Of a DNA stretch of 64,000 nucleotides, positions 9,001 through 17,010 are shown one piece after another. A program made the translations under genes and the position numbers. Under the pieces are notes generated by a model that saw only the letters and a program-made list of their open reading frames with translations, did no database searches and had not been told where the DNA came from. Source of the DNA: Bacillota bacterium (GTDB taxonomy: Bacteria > Bacillota > UBA4882 > UBA8346); assembly GCA_023400055.1 (NCBI GenBank), contig JAEXFN010000018.1:558001-622000 (forward strand), written 5' to 3'. The number at the start of each line of letters is the position of its first letter. Position 1 is the stretch's first letter.

Positions 9001-9768
9001 CTACTTGACCAGATAGCCGCCATCGACGGGGATGGTGGCCCCGTTTAAGTAATCGGAGGCGCTTGAGGCCAGGAACAGGACGGGGCCTTTCATGTCGGCC
9101 GGAGTGCCCCAACGTCCGGCGGGGATCCGTTTCGAACATTCGTCTTTGCGCGCTTGCGTCATATTGGCGCACATTTCCGTATCCATATAGCCGGGGCATA
9201 AGGCATTGATGTTGATGTTGCGGCCCGCGCAATCCACGGCGATGCTTTTGGTCAGTTGAGAAACGGCGCCCTTGGAAGCGGTATAGGCGGGAACAGTCGT
9301 GCCGCCGAACCAGGTGACCATGGAGCCGATGGTGATGATCTTGCCGCCGCCGGGCTGTTTCAGCATTACCTGCAGCGCTTTTTGGATCATGATGAATACG
9401 TGATTCAAGTTGATATTGAGGACCAAGTCCCATTCAGCCAGGGGGAATTCCTCCGGCAAATGGCGGCGCTGGATCCCGGCCGCGGGAATCAGCACATCAA
9501 GCCTTCCTTCCAGCAGCACCAGCGCCTCATCGAATATCCGATCGAGGTCGGAACGGTCAGCCAGGTTGCCGGCCACGGCGTGAGCCCGGTAGCCCCGAGC
9601 GTTGTATTCGGCACAAACGCTTGCCAACTTGTCTTTTTGGATATCCACCAGAACGACTTCGCAGCCATTCTCCAGCAAAGCCTCGGCCATGCCCCGTGAC
9701 AACCCTTGCGCGCCCCCGGTAACGATACAATGTTTACCGGCGACATCAAACATATGATTCGCAGCCAT
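9001..9768 (-). CDS. Short-chain dehydrogenase/reductase, KduD-like
   Basis: NAD(P)-dependent oxidoreductase, probably acting on a keto sugar acid next to the ManD-like step. 255 residues with the cofactor site TGGAQGLSRG at about 18-27, and YTASK as the catalytic Tyr-x-x-x-Lys, with SMVTWFGG before it supplying Ser. The usual NNAG motif reads IPAAG here, an unusual Asn-to-Pro change in the strand-4 motif. The IQRRHLPEEF segment after it resembles 2-deoxy-D-gluconate 3-dehydrogenases (KduD). Good ribosome site AAAGGAG eight bases before the ATG. The spacing to the next genes (117 and 45 nt) fits one operon. Confidence 0.85.
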   Translation of the reverse strand: MAANHMFDVAGKHCIVTGGAQGLSRGMAEALLENGCEVVLVDIQKDKLASVCAEYNARGYRAHAVAGNLADRSDLDRIFDEALVLLEGRLDVLIPAAGIQRRHLPEEFPLAEWDLVLNINLNHVFIMIQKALQVMLKQPGGGKIITIGSMVTWFGGTTVPAYTASKGAVSQLTKSIAVDCAGRNININALCPGYMDTEMCANMTQARKDECSKRIPAGRWGTPADMKGPVLFLASSASDYLNGATIPVDGGYLVK

Positions 9769-9812
9769 CGTCAGATCTCCTTTGATTCCGTAGTTTTTTC
9801 CGTCCGAATGAT

Positions 9813-10838
9813 TCAGCGGTCGAAGATGATCACGGTTTTCTTTACCGCGGGATCGGGGTGAATCATGTTATCAAAAACTTTTTCAATCTCGCTGAACTTG
9901 ATAAAGGTGGTCGCCAAACCTTGCAAGCGATATTTGCCTTCGGCCATCTTTTCGGCGGTGGGAATGAACTGGTAAGCGCTCATGCGGCTGCCGATGATCT
10001 CCAATTCCCGCTTATTGATGTCGGCCTGGCTGATCTTTTCCGGCTGATCGCAGAAGCCCATCGGCACGATCCGGCCGGCATTGCCGACGATTCCTGGCGC
10101 GAATAAACTGGTCAGGCTGCCGGGAAAACAGGCGGCGTCGAAAGCGACGGTGCAACCGTGGCCATCGGTGATTGCCTGCACGCGACCGACGATCTCCTCT
10201 TGCTTGCTATTGATGGTATAATCGGCTCCGAAACTTTTAGCGCGCTCTAATGATTCATCGTTGATATCGCAGCAGATGACCTTGGCCCCTCTGACTTTGC
10301 AGGCTTGGGCGATAATGGTGCCGATCGTGCCGGCGCCCAAAATGAATACGGTATCATCAGCGGTTACCCGGCCCCGGCTGGTACAATGTTCGCCGATGGC
10401 CAGCGGTTCGATGAGCGCCGCGTCTTCCCAGCGAATCCGGGGATCGATCCGATAAACGTCGCTTTCGGGCGCGGTGAAGTATTCGCGCCAGCCGCCATCG
10501 GTGCCGCTGCCACGGACCAAAACAGTCTCGCAGACGTTCTCCCGGCCGTGGCTGCACTGATAGCAGTGCCCACAGCTAATGATCAGGTCGACCACGACAT
10601 GATCGCCGACCTTCAACCGGGTGACATTCCGGCCGGTTTTTGAGATGATTCCCACATTCTCATGGCCCGGCACCAACGGATAGCTGGAACAGGGATTCTC
10701 GCCGCGGTAGATGTGCAGGTCGCTGCCGCACACGCCGGCGGCCATCATTTCGATCTGTACCTCGTCATCCCCGGGTTCGGGGATGGGAACTTCGCGGATC
10801 TCATAATGAAAAGGCTCGGTGATGACGCATGATTTCAT
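9813..10838 (-). CDS. Zinc-dependent alcohol dehydrogenase (RspB/threonine-dehydrogenase-like)
   Basis: Medium-chain NAD(P)-dependent dehydrogenase, expected to oxidise a polyol or sugar acid. 341 residues: catalytic zinc residues in AGVCGSDLH and PGHENVG, structural zinc cysteines in CGHCYQCSHGRENVC (four Cys), Rossmann motif GAGTIGT at about 170. Its start overlaps the stop of the ABC ATPase gene by four bases (ATGA), so the two are translationally coupled. Closest named type is RspB, which stands beside RspA in E. coli; the ManD/RspA-like gene is two genes downstream. Confidence 0.87.
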   Translation of the reverse strand: MKSCVITEPFHYEIREVPIPEPGDDEVQIEMMAAGVCGSDLHIYRGENPCSSYPLVPGHENVGIISKTGRNVTRLKVGDHVVVDLIISCGHCYQCSHGRENVCETVLVRGSGTDGGWREYFTAPESDVYRIDPRIRWEDAALIEPLAIGEHCTSRGRVTADDTVFILGAGTIGTIIAQACKVRGAKVICCDINDESLERAKSFGADYTINSKQEEIVGRVQAITDGHGCTVAFDAACFPGSLTSLFAPGIVGNAGRIVPMGFCDQPEKISQADINKRELEIIGSRMSAYQFIPTAEKMAEGKYRLQGLATTFIKFSEIEKVFDNMIHPDPAVKKTVIIFDR

Positions 10839-11845
10839 AATATAGAGTCGTCCTTTCTCTGCAATTTGTTTTTTTGGCTCTCTTTATGGCGAAAACAGGC
10901 GACATAATGATTCGGCTCAGCCTCAAGCAACTGCGGGCTTTTTTCCCTGCACATCGCCTGCGCCATCCAGCAACGGCTGGCGAACCGGCAGCAGTCCGGC
11001 GGATCGATCGGGTTGGGGACATCGCCTTTCAAAAGTATCCGTTCGGTTTTCCCGGCCAGATCGATTTTGGGAACGGCGGAAAGCAAGGCGATGGAATAGG
11101 GATGAAGCGTATTGGAAAAGATTACATCGGCGTCCGCAAGTTCCACGATTTGTCCCAGATACATCACCGCGATGCGATTGGAGATATGCCGAACGACGCT
11201 CAAATCATGGGAAATGAACAAATAGGAAAGCTTGAGTTGCTGTTGCAGATCCATCAATAAATTAATAATATTGGCTTGAATCGAGACATCCAAGGACGAT
11301 ACGGGCTCGTCGCAGACAATAAACTCCGGGGCGAGCGCGAGAGCTCTGGCGATTCCCACCAGCTGACGCCGGCCGCCATCCAGTTCATGGGGGTATTTAT
11401 CGAGGACATACTCTTCCAAGCCTACCAGCGCCGCGATGGCCTCGATTTTCTCGTTCATTTCCTGCGGATTCTTCGCGAGCTTATGGATTTGATAGGGCTC
11501 GGACAAAATGATCCGCACGGTTTTCTGCGGATTTAAAGAGGAGAATGGATCTTGAAAGATGATTTGCATCTTTTTCCGGAATTCCATATCCCGGGCGCCC
11601 TTGGCGTCGAAAATGTTTTCCCTTTTAAACAGAACCCGTCCGCCGGTGGCCGGCAACAGTTTCATCAGCAGATTGCCCACGGTGCTTTTGCCGCAGCCGC
11701 TCTCGCCGACCAACCCCATGGTTTCGCCGGGCATGACTGTGAAGCTGACATCATCGACCGCATGCAGCTGCCCTTTATTCTGCAGGTTGAAATACTTCTG
11801 TAAATTTTGCACTGCGACGAGAGGTTGCCCGTTATTTTGCGGCAT
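10835..11845 (-). CDS. Opp/Dpp-type ABC transporter ATP-binding protein (OppF/DppF-like)
   Basis: Second ATPase of the transporter. 336 residues: Walker A GESGCGKST, degenerate signature LDGGRRQLVGIARA (Asp for the usual Ser), Walker B FIVCDEPVSSLD. The C-terminal oligopeptide-transporter domain has a four-cysteine cluster (CRFASRC, MCREK, VACF), the type known to bind an iron-sulfur centre in DppD/DppF. It overlaps the preceding ATPase gene by 14 bp and the dehydrogenase gene by 4 bp. Confidence 0.93.
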   Translation of the reverse strand: MPQNNGQPLVAVQNLQKYFNLQNKGQLHAVDDVSFTVMPGETMGLVGESGCGKSTVGNLLMKLLPATGGRVLFKRENIFDAKGARDMEFRKKMQIIFQDPFSSLNPQKTVRIILSEPYQIHKLAKNPQEMNEKIEAIAALVGLEEYVLDKYPHELDGGRRQLVGIARALALAPEFIVCDEPVSSLDVSIQANIINLLMDLQQQLKLSYLFISHDLSVVRHISNRIAVMYLGQIVELADADVIFSNTLHPYSIALLSAVPKIDLAGKTERILLKGDVPNPIDPPDCCRFASRCWMAQAMCREKSPQLLEAEPNHYVACFRHKESQKNKLQRKDDSIL

Positions 11846-12812
11846 GAATGTTTACCTCCGTATTCCAGCAAGCCACATAGTGGTCGTCATTGATCTTAGC
11901 CAGTTCGGGACCGGCCGCGCTGCATTTTTCAGTACAATGGGCACAACGGGGATGAAAGGTGCAACCGCTCGGCAGAGCTTGCGAATTAGCGACGTTCCCG
12001 ATGATCGCATTGAGCCGTTCCCTGGGTCCTTCCAGTTTCGGAAGCGCGCCGATCAAGCCTTTCGTATACCAGTGATGGGGAGTGGCGAATACTTCCTGAA
12101 TCGTACCGTATTCCACAATGGTGCCCGCATACATCACGGCCACCTTCTTGCAGATCTCGGCGATGATCCCCAAGTTGTGCGTGATCATCAGCAACGAAGT
12201 GGAATGTTCATGTTGTAACTTTTTCATTAGCTCGAGGATTTGGGCTTGAATGGTTACATCCAGCGCGGTGGTGGGTTCGTCGGCAATCAACAGCTCCGGA
12301 TTGCACGCCAGTGAAGCGGCAATGCCGACCCGTTGCCGCATGCCCCCGCTGAACTGGTTGGGATAGTCCATATAACGCGATTTATCGATTCCGACCATTT
12401 TCAGCAAGTTTTCGACCTGAACCCGGGCTTCGCTTTTACTTAAATTTTTATGTTTTCTGAGTACCATGGCGATCTGTTCCCCGACTTTGAACACGGGGTT
12501 GAGCGATGTCAATGGATTTTGAAAGATCATGGCGATCTTATTGCCGCGGATATCGGCCAGCTCTTGCTTGTTCATGGCCAGGACCGACTGGCCTTTGAAA
12601 TAGATTTCACCGCGGGTGACCTTGCCGACCCGTTTGGGGAGTAGATTGAGCATTGCCAAAGCGGTCGTGGTCTTGCCGGCCCCGGTTTCCCCGACGAGCC
12701 CCAGGGCTTCGCCGGGTTCAATCGTCAAATTAATTCCATTCACCGCATGCGATGTACCATTACCGGTCCGATACTCGATCATCAGCTCTTTAATCTCTAA
12801 CAACGGTGCCAT
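11832..12812 (-). CDS. Opp/Dpp-type ABC transporter ATP-binding protein (OppD/DppD-like)
   Basis: First ATPase of the transporter. 326 residues with Walker A GETGAGKTTTA, signature FSGGMRQRVGIA, Walker B LLIADEPTTALD and the C-terminal Cys cluster CTFHPRCAHCTEKC. Forms the nucleotide-binding pair with the overlapping downstream gene. The family imports peptides, nickel or oligosaccharides; the catabolic neighbours favour a sugar derivative here (inference). Confidence 0.94.
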   Translation of the reverse strand: MAPLLEIKELMIEYRTGNGTSHAVNGINLTIEPGEALGLVGETGAGKTTTALAMLNLLPKRVGKVTRGEIYFKGQSVLAMNKQELADIRGNKIAMIFQNPLTSLNPVFKVGEQIAMVLRKHKNLSKSEARVQVENLLKMVGIDKSRYMDYPNQFSGGMRQRVGIAASLACNPELLIADEPTTALDVTIQAQILELMKKLQHEHSTSLLMITHNLGIIAEICKKVAVMYAGTIVEYGTIQEVFATPHHWYTKGLIGALPKLEGPRERLNAIIGNVANSQALPSGCTFHPRCAHCTEKCSAAGPELAKINDDHYVACWNTEVNIHAAK

Positions 12813-12872
12813 CTGGACATTTCTCCTTGCTTGGTCATTTGTCTAAAATGCGATAGCGGAAGCGCGCTCGGC

Positions 12873-13736
12873 TCAATCGATATTTTTGGGATCGAGGACA
12901 TCCCGGATCCCATCGCCTAAGAAGTTAAAGGCGAGTACCGTAGTCATTAAAGCCATGCCGGGAGCGATCACTGTCCACGGCGCCGAGGCGATATATTCTC
13001 TGCCGTCGGCAATCATCGACCCCCAGGAAGGTTGAGGCAAAGGAACTCCCAATCCCAAAAAGCTCAGATTGGCTTCGGTTAAAATCACCATTCCCACTTG
13101 CTGGCTCATCAAGATGATCAACGGCGGGACGATGTTCGGCAGGATTTGGGTGAATATGATGTGGCGATTGGAGCCGCCGAGAACCCGGGAAGCCTTAATG
13201 AACTCGGTATCCCGGATTCCCATCACGCATTCCCGCATCACTCGGGTATAATTTACCCAACCCACAATAACCAGGACGATCAGGAGATTCTGAATGCTAT
13301 TTCCGAAAATGGCCATCACGGTAATGGCAAAAACCATCACCGGAATGGAAAGCTGGATGTCGTTAAGCCGCATCAATATGGAGTCGATCATTCCGCCGGA
13401 ATAGCCGGAGATCATCCCCAAAGCCGTTCCGATAATGCTCGGAATGACCACGCCGACCAGCGCAATAATCAGGCTGATCCGGCTGCCGATGAGCAAACGG
13501 GTGAGGATATCCCGGCCCAACGAGTCGGTTCCCAAGATATGGCCAGTCCAGCCCTTGCTGAAAAATTCCGGTTGTAACAAACGGGAAGACAGCGAAGTCG
13601 CTTCGGCGTTATAGGAAACGATGGCCGGAGCGGCCAAGGCGAGCAACACAATGAATAAAGCCAGGATACTGCCGATAATAAAAAACTTGCTTTTGAACAT
13701 CTTGCGGATGATGCTCTTTCCCCGCGCACTGTGCAT
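12873..13736 (-). CDS. Opp/Dpp-type ABC transporter permease (DppC-like)
   Basis: Inner-membrane channel subunit of about 287 residues. It has an N-terminal helix (FFIIGSILALFIVLLALAAP), the OppC-N segment with GTDSLGRDILTRLLIGSRISL, and five further helices with the permease EAA-like loop AEASRVLGG-type sequence FIKASRVLGGSNRHI. Start set at the ATG 13734-13736, ten bases after AAGGAG; a TTG seven codons upstream lies inside the ribosome site. Confidence 0.93.
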   Translation of the reverse strand: MHSARGKSIIRKMFKSKFFIIGSILALFIVLLALAAPAIVSYNAEATSLSSRLLQPEFFSKGWTGHILGTDSLGRDILTRLLIGSRISLIIALVGVVIPSIIGTALGMISGYSGGMIDSILMRLNDIQLSIPVMVFAITVMAIFGNSIQNLLIVLVIVGWVNYTRVMRECVMGIRDTEFIKASRVLGGSNRHIIFTQILPNIVPPLIILMSQQVGMVILTEANLSFLGLGVPLPQPSWGSMIADGREYIASAPWTVIAPGMALMTTVLAFNFLGDGIRDVLDPKNID

Positions 13737-13883
13737 TGAAATTTTTCTCCTTCTCAACGAGCTTGTGCCAAATCGGGCGAAGAAGCCGGAAAGGTCACAG
13801 CGATTGCTTGAAGCAAGGGATAAGGTCGTTTTTACATCTTTTTGAAGGCACTTTCCGGTTCGGAAGACTTCATCCCCTTACTG

Positions 13884-14810
13884 CTAATTCAGTTTCATCC
13901 GTGGGTCGATAGCGGTATATAACATATCCACCAATAAATTCACCACAACGAAAATCGTCGCCGTAATTAACAGGATCGATTGAATGAGCGGGAAGTCCCG
14001 CATGTTGATGGCTTGTACGGTCAATGTCCCCAGCCCGGGCCATCCAAAGACTTGTTCAATGATGATGGCGCCGGCCAATAACTGTCCGATTTGGATGCCG
14101 GTTACGGTGATAACCGGTAATAGCGCATTCTTTAATGCATATTTGAAATAAATCGCCGATTGATTGATTCCCTTGGCATAGGTCGAAACGATATAATCCT
14201 CCTGCATTACATCGTACATATCCGAACGGAGCATGCGCACGACGATGGCCGAAAGCGGCAAGCCCAGCGTGACGGCTGGCATAATGATGTTTTTCAATCC
14301 GCCATAACCTTGGGTGGGAAGCCAGCCCAGGGTGACGCCAAACAATAGAATCAACAATAGTCCAAACCAGACTTGGGACATGGATTGCCCCACCAACGCG
14401 AAAAGAACCGACCCGAAATCCACGGCCGAACCTCTTTTGATGCCGGAAATGATTCCAAGCGGAATACTGATCAGTAAAGAAATCAGTACCGCGACCAGAG
14501 TCAATTGGGCGGTGGCGGGCAAACGTTTAAAAATGAGGCTGGCGCACGACTGGTTATAAAATATCGAAGTGCCCAAATCGCCGTGCAACACCTTGCCCAT
14601 ATACAGAAAGTATTGGATGACAGGCGGTTTATCCAATCCCATTTTGATCTGCATATCGGCGATCTGCTGCGCGGTTGCATTTTCCGGAAGCATTAAAACT
14701 GCCGGATCGCTCGGAGCGAGTCTCAGTAAGGCAAAAGCAATGATTGAGACTCCTACCAGCACGAGGAGACATTCTAAAAGCCTTTTTGTCAAAAAGCGGG
14801 CGATTGCCAT
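13884..14810 (-). CDS. Opp/Dpp-type ABC transporter permease (DppB-like)
   Basis: Channel partner of the downstream permease. From the ATG at 14808-14810 the protein is 308 residues, opening MAIARFLTKRLLECLLVLVGV, typical of DppB, with LDKPPVIQYFLYMGKVLHGDLGTS in the periplasmic-side loop and EAA-like YAKGINQSAIYFKYALKNALLPV. The ribosome site AAAGGAG is nine bases before this start; the open frame extends 18 codons further without one. Confidence 0.93.
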   Translation of the reverse strand: MAIARFLTKRLLECLLVLVGVSIIAFALLRLAPSDPAVLMLPENATAQQIADMQIKMGLDKPPVIQYFLYMGKVLHGDLGTSIFYNQSCASLIFKRLPATAQLTLVAVLISLLISIPLGIISGIKRGSAVDFGSVLFALVGQSMSQVWFGLLLILLFGVTLGWLPTQGYGGLKNIIMPAVTLGLPLSAIVVRMLRSDMYDVMQEDYIVSTYAKGINQSAIYFKYALKNALLPVITVTGIQIGQLLAGAIIIEQVFGWPGLGTLTVQAINMRDFPLIQSILLITATIFVVVNLLVDMLYTAIDPRMKLN

Positions 14811-14868
14811 GGAGCATTTCTCCTTTACCATGATGGGGAAAAATCGGATCACTTTATGATGCAAATTA

Positions 14869-14900
14869 GGAAAGCGGCGGCCATGATCACCGCCGCTTCC
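14869..14900 (-). repeat. Intercistronic hairpin between binding-protein and permease genes
   Basis: GGAAGCGGCGG pairs with CCGCCGCTTTCC (one bulge) around a 9-nt loop, 26 nt after the binding-protein stop and with no T tract. Such hairpins commonly protect the upstream mRNA and keep binding-protein expression above that of the permease. Confidence 0.6.
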
Positions 14901-14925
14901 CGTCTCCCAAAACTGCGCGGATGAT

Positions 14926-16455
14926 TTATTTCCCGGTAATGCTGACTCTTCTCAGGTCCATTACGCCATCCGGGTAAACGATGAGGTTTTTAATATTGGA
15001 GGAATGCACGGCGAACATGTCCAGGCTCAGCACGTAGATCATGGGCGCCGCCTCCTGCATGGTGATTTGAAATGCCTGTTGCATTAAGGCATCTTGCTTC
15101 TTCAAATCGGTGCTCTCGGACGCTTCTTTTATCAGCGCCAACTGTTTTGGATTGACGAACTCGGTATGGGCGGAATCGGTTGTATAATGCATATTGGCGT
15201 GGTTAAGACTGGAACCGTTGCCGTAGAAGATATTCGAAAAGCCTAAATCGTAATTCCCCTTGGAGCGCTTGGCGACAAAAGAAGCGCCCTCCATGATTTC
15301 CAGTTTGACCTTGAAGCCCACTTCGGTCATCATCGCTTGAATCGCCTGCAAGACTTCCTTGGTCCGCGGAACCTTGCCGTCGATGGCCATCAGATATACT
15401 TCCTGTCCCTTGTAAGAGCTGCTGGCAAGCAATTTCTTGGCCAACTTGGGATCATATTTGGCGTATTGTTTGGACTTTTGGGCAGCGGCGTTATAGCCAA
15501 TGACTCCGGACATGGTCGGCCAATAAGCGGCAGTGCCCGAGCCCAGGATGCTTTTGACGATTAAGTCGCGGTTGATGCAATGCGTAAGCGCCAAACGGGC
15601 GTTTTTATCGGAGAAAATTCTTCCTTTGCCGGTCTCCACCGACATAAAGGTCATGGTCAGACCGGGATGCTGCCGGACGACGATGCCCGGTTTTCCTTTT
15701 AAGGAAAGCGCCTGATCCGGGGGAACATCTCCGGCAATGTGGATCTCTCCGGTCTTTACCCCCGATATGCGGGTCGTATCTTCGGAAATCGGTCTAAATA
15801 CCAGTTCATCCACATTCGACTTTTTGCCCTTCCAGTTCCAGTAATTTTCGTTCTTCACGAAAACGGCCTGATGTCCCGGGTCGTAACTTACAAATTTCCA
15901 GGCGCCGGTCCCCGGATTGGTCTTAAATAGGTTGGCACCCTCTTTCTCCAATGCCTTGGCGGGTAAAATGGAAGCGACGGAGACCTCGCTTAAAAATGCG
16001 CCATAGGGCTCGGAGAAATGGAAAATAGCCGTGTATTCATCGGCAACTTCCACGGACTTGAGGTTGACCCACAGATAATGCATGGCCAGGGTGTTATCTT
16101 TGGCCATCCGTTCAAAGGTGGCCTTGACACAATTGGCGTCGAATTTTTCCCCACTGCTGAATTTGACATCTTTCCGCAAATAGAAGGTCCAGTCCTTGCC
16201 GTCCGGGGAAACGCTCCATTGGATGGCAAGTGACGGGGTATAATGACCCGCGTGATCGCTCTCGATTAACGTATCATAGATAAGGATGCGCGCTATATAC
16301 GATGGCAAACTGGGTTGACCGGCCGGATCCCAAGTGTAAAAATCCTCCGCCAGCGAATAGGTAACGACTTTTTTCGGCGCCGCGTTGATACTGCTGCATG
16401 CAATGACGAAACAGACCAGGAGCACGCTTACCAATAAACCCGAAAACTTTTTCAT
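14926..16455 (-). CDS. Opp/Dpp-type ABC transporter substrate-binding lipoprotein (family 5)
   Basis: Surface receptor of the transporter encoded downstream. 509 residues. The N-terminus MKKFSGLLVSVLLVCFVIAC is a lipoprotein signal with VIAC lipobox, so Cys20 is the probable lipidation site. Family-5 signatures: YSLAEDFYTWDPAGQPSL, LAIQWSVSPDGKDWTFYLRK about 75-95, ALTHCINRDLIVKSILGSG, and the C-terminal DLGFSNIFYGNGSS. First gene of the operon, with GGGAG seven bases before ATG. Family-5 proteins bind peptides, nickel, glycosides or oligosaccharides; the downstream sugar-acid enzymes favour the latter. Confidence 0.93.
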   Translation of the reverse strand: MKKFSGLLVSVLLVCFVIACSSINAAPKKVVTYSLAEDFYTWDPAGQPSLPSYIARILIYDTLIESDHAGHYTPSLAIQWSVSPDGKDWTFYLRKDVKFSSGEKFDANCVKATFERMAKDNTLAMHYLWVNLKSVEVADEYTAIFHFSEPYGAFLSEVSVASILPAKALEKEGANLFKTNPGTGAWKFVSYDPGHQAVFVKNENYWNWKGKKSNVDELVFRPISEDTTRISGVKTGEIHIAGDVPPDQALSLKGKPGIVVRQHPGLTMTFMSVETGKGRIFSDKNARLALTHCINRDLIVKSILGSGTAAYWPTMSGVIGYNAAAQKSKQYAKYDPKLAKKLLASSSYKGQEVYLMAIDGKVPRTKEVLQAIQAMMTEVGFKVKLEIMEGASFVAKRSKGNYDLGFSNIFYGNGSSLNHANMHYTTDSAHTEFVNPKQLALIKEASESTDLKKQDALMQQAFQITMQEAAPMIYVLSLDMFAVHSSNIKNLIVYPDGVMDLRRVSITGK

Positions 16456-16519
16456 TACTCTCCCTCAACCTTTCTATTTATTGATTGAATTTTGATTCTG
16501 TGCATAAAACTGCATTTTT

Positions 16520-16552
16520 AGGAAATAGAAGGCAATTTTTGCGTTATTTCCT
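16520..16552. promoter_or_regulatory. Inverted repeat in the divergent intergenic region; candidate operator
   Basis: AGGAAATA and TATTTCCT are perfect 8-bp arms separated by 17 bp, between the transporter operon and the divergent AraC regulator gene. A TATAAT at 16713-16718 could be the regulator's -10 box. The remainder of 16456-17010 is AT-rich with no other clear signal. Confidence 0.4.
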
Positions 16553-17010
16553 ACAACAAAATCAATTTTCATCATCAATCTATAATAACCGTTGCCAATA
16601 GTAAATAAAACAAACTCGTGGTTGTTAACATCCTTTATCAAAAAGAATAAAATTTGTTAACGAACATAGATAATGCTCTCATGAGGCGCGCCAAAAATTT
16701 TTTCTTTTAAGTTATAATGAAAATGAAAAAACATCGCCAACCAGGCAGCGGTCCGGCCATTTTTTCCGTCCGCCGCGCGTTAACCGTGCTGGGGCGCGGG
16801 GAAACGCATGGAAGAAAGAACAAGCAGGTAAGCGGGAAAAATTTGTTGAAAATAGGGGGATATCAAAACCAATTCGTAACCGAATGGATACATGAATTTA
16901 AACAAACGGCCATCGACAGCAGCGCCATTGGCAACCGGCGCGGCGTCATGAAGTCCGTTGACTCAATCGAGTGTGATATCGGCCATACAAGCCAAGCGGG
17001 AGGGCATTCT

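Noticed and set aside
16717..17010. N-terminal extension of the AraC regulator
   Set aside because: No ribosome site before 16717, atypical composition, and a strong site before the ATG at 17011 that gives a normal opening to the first membrane helix.
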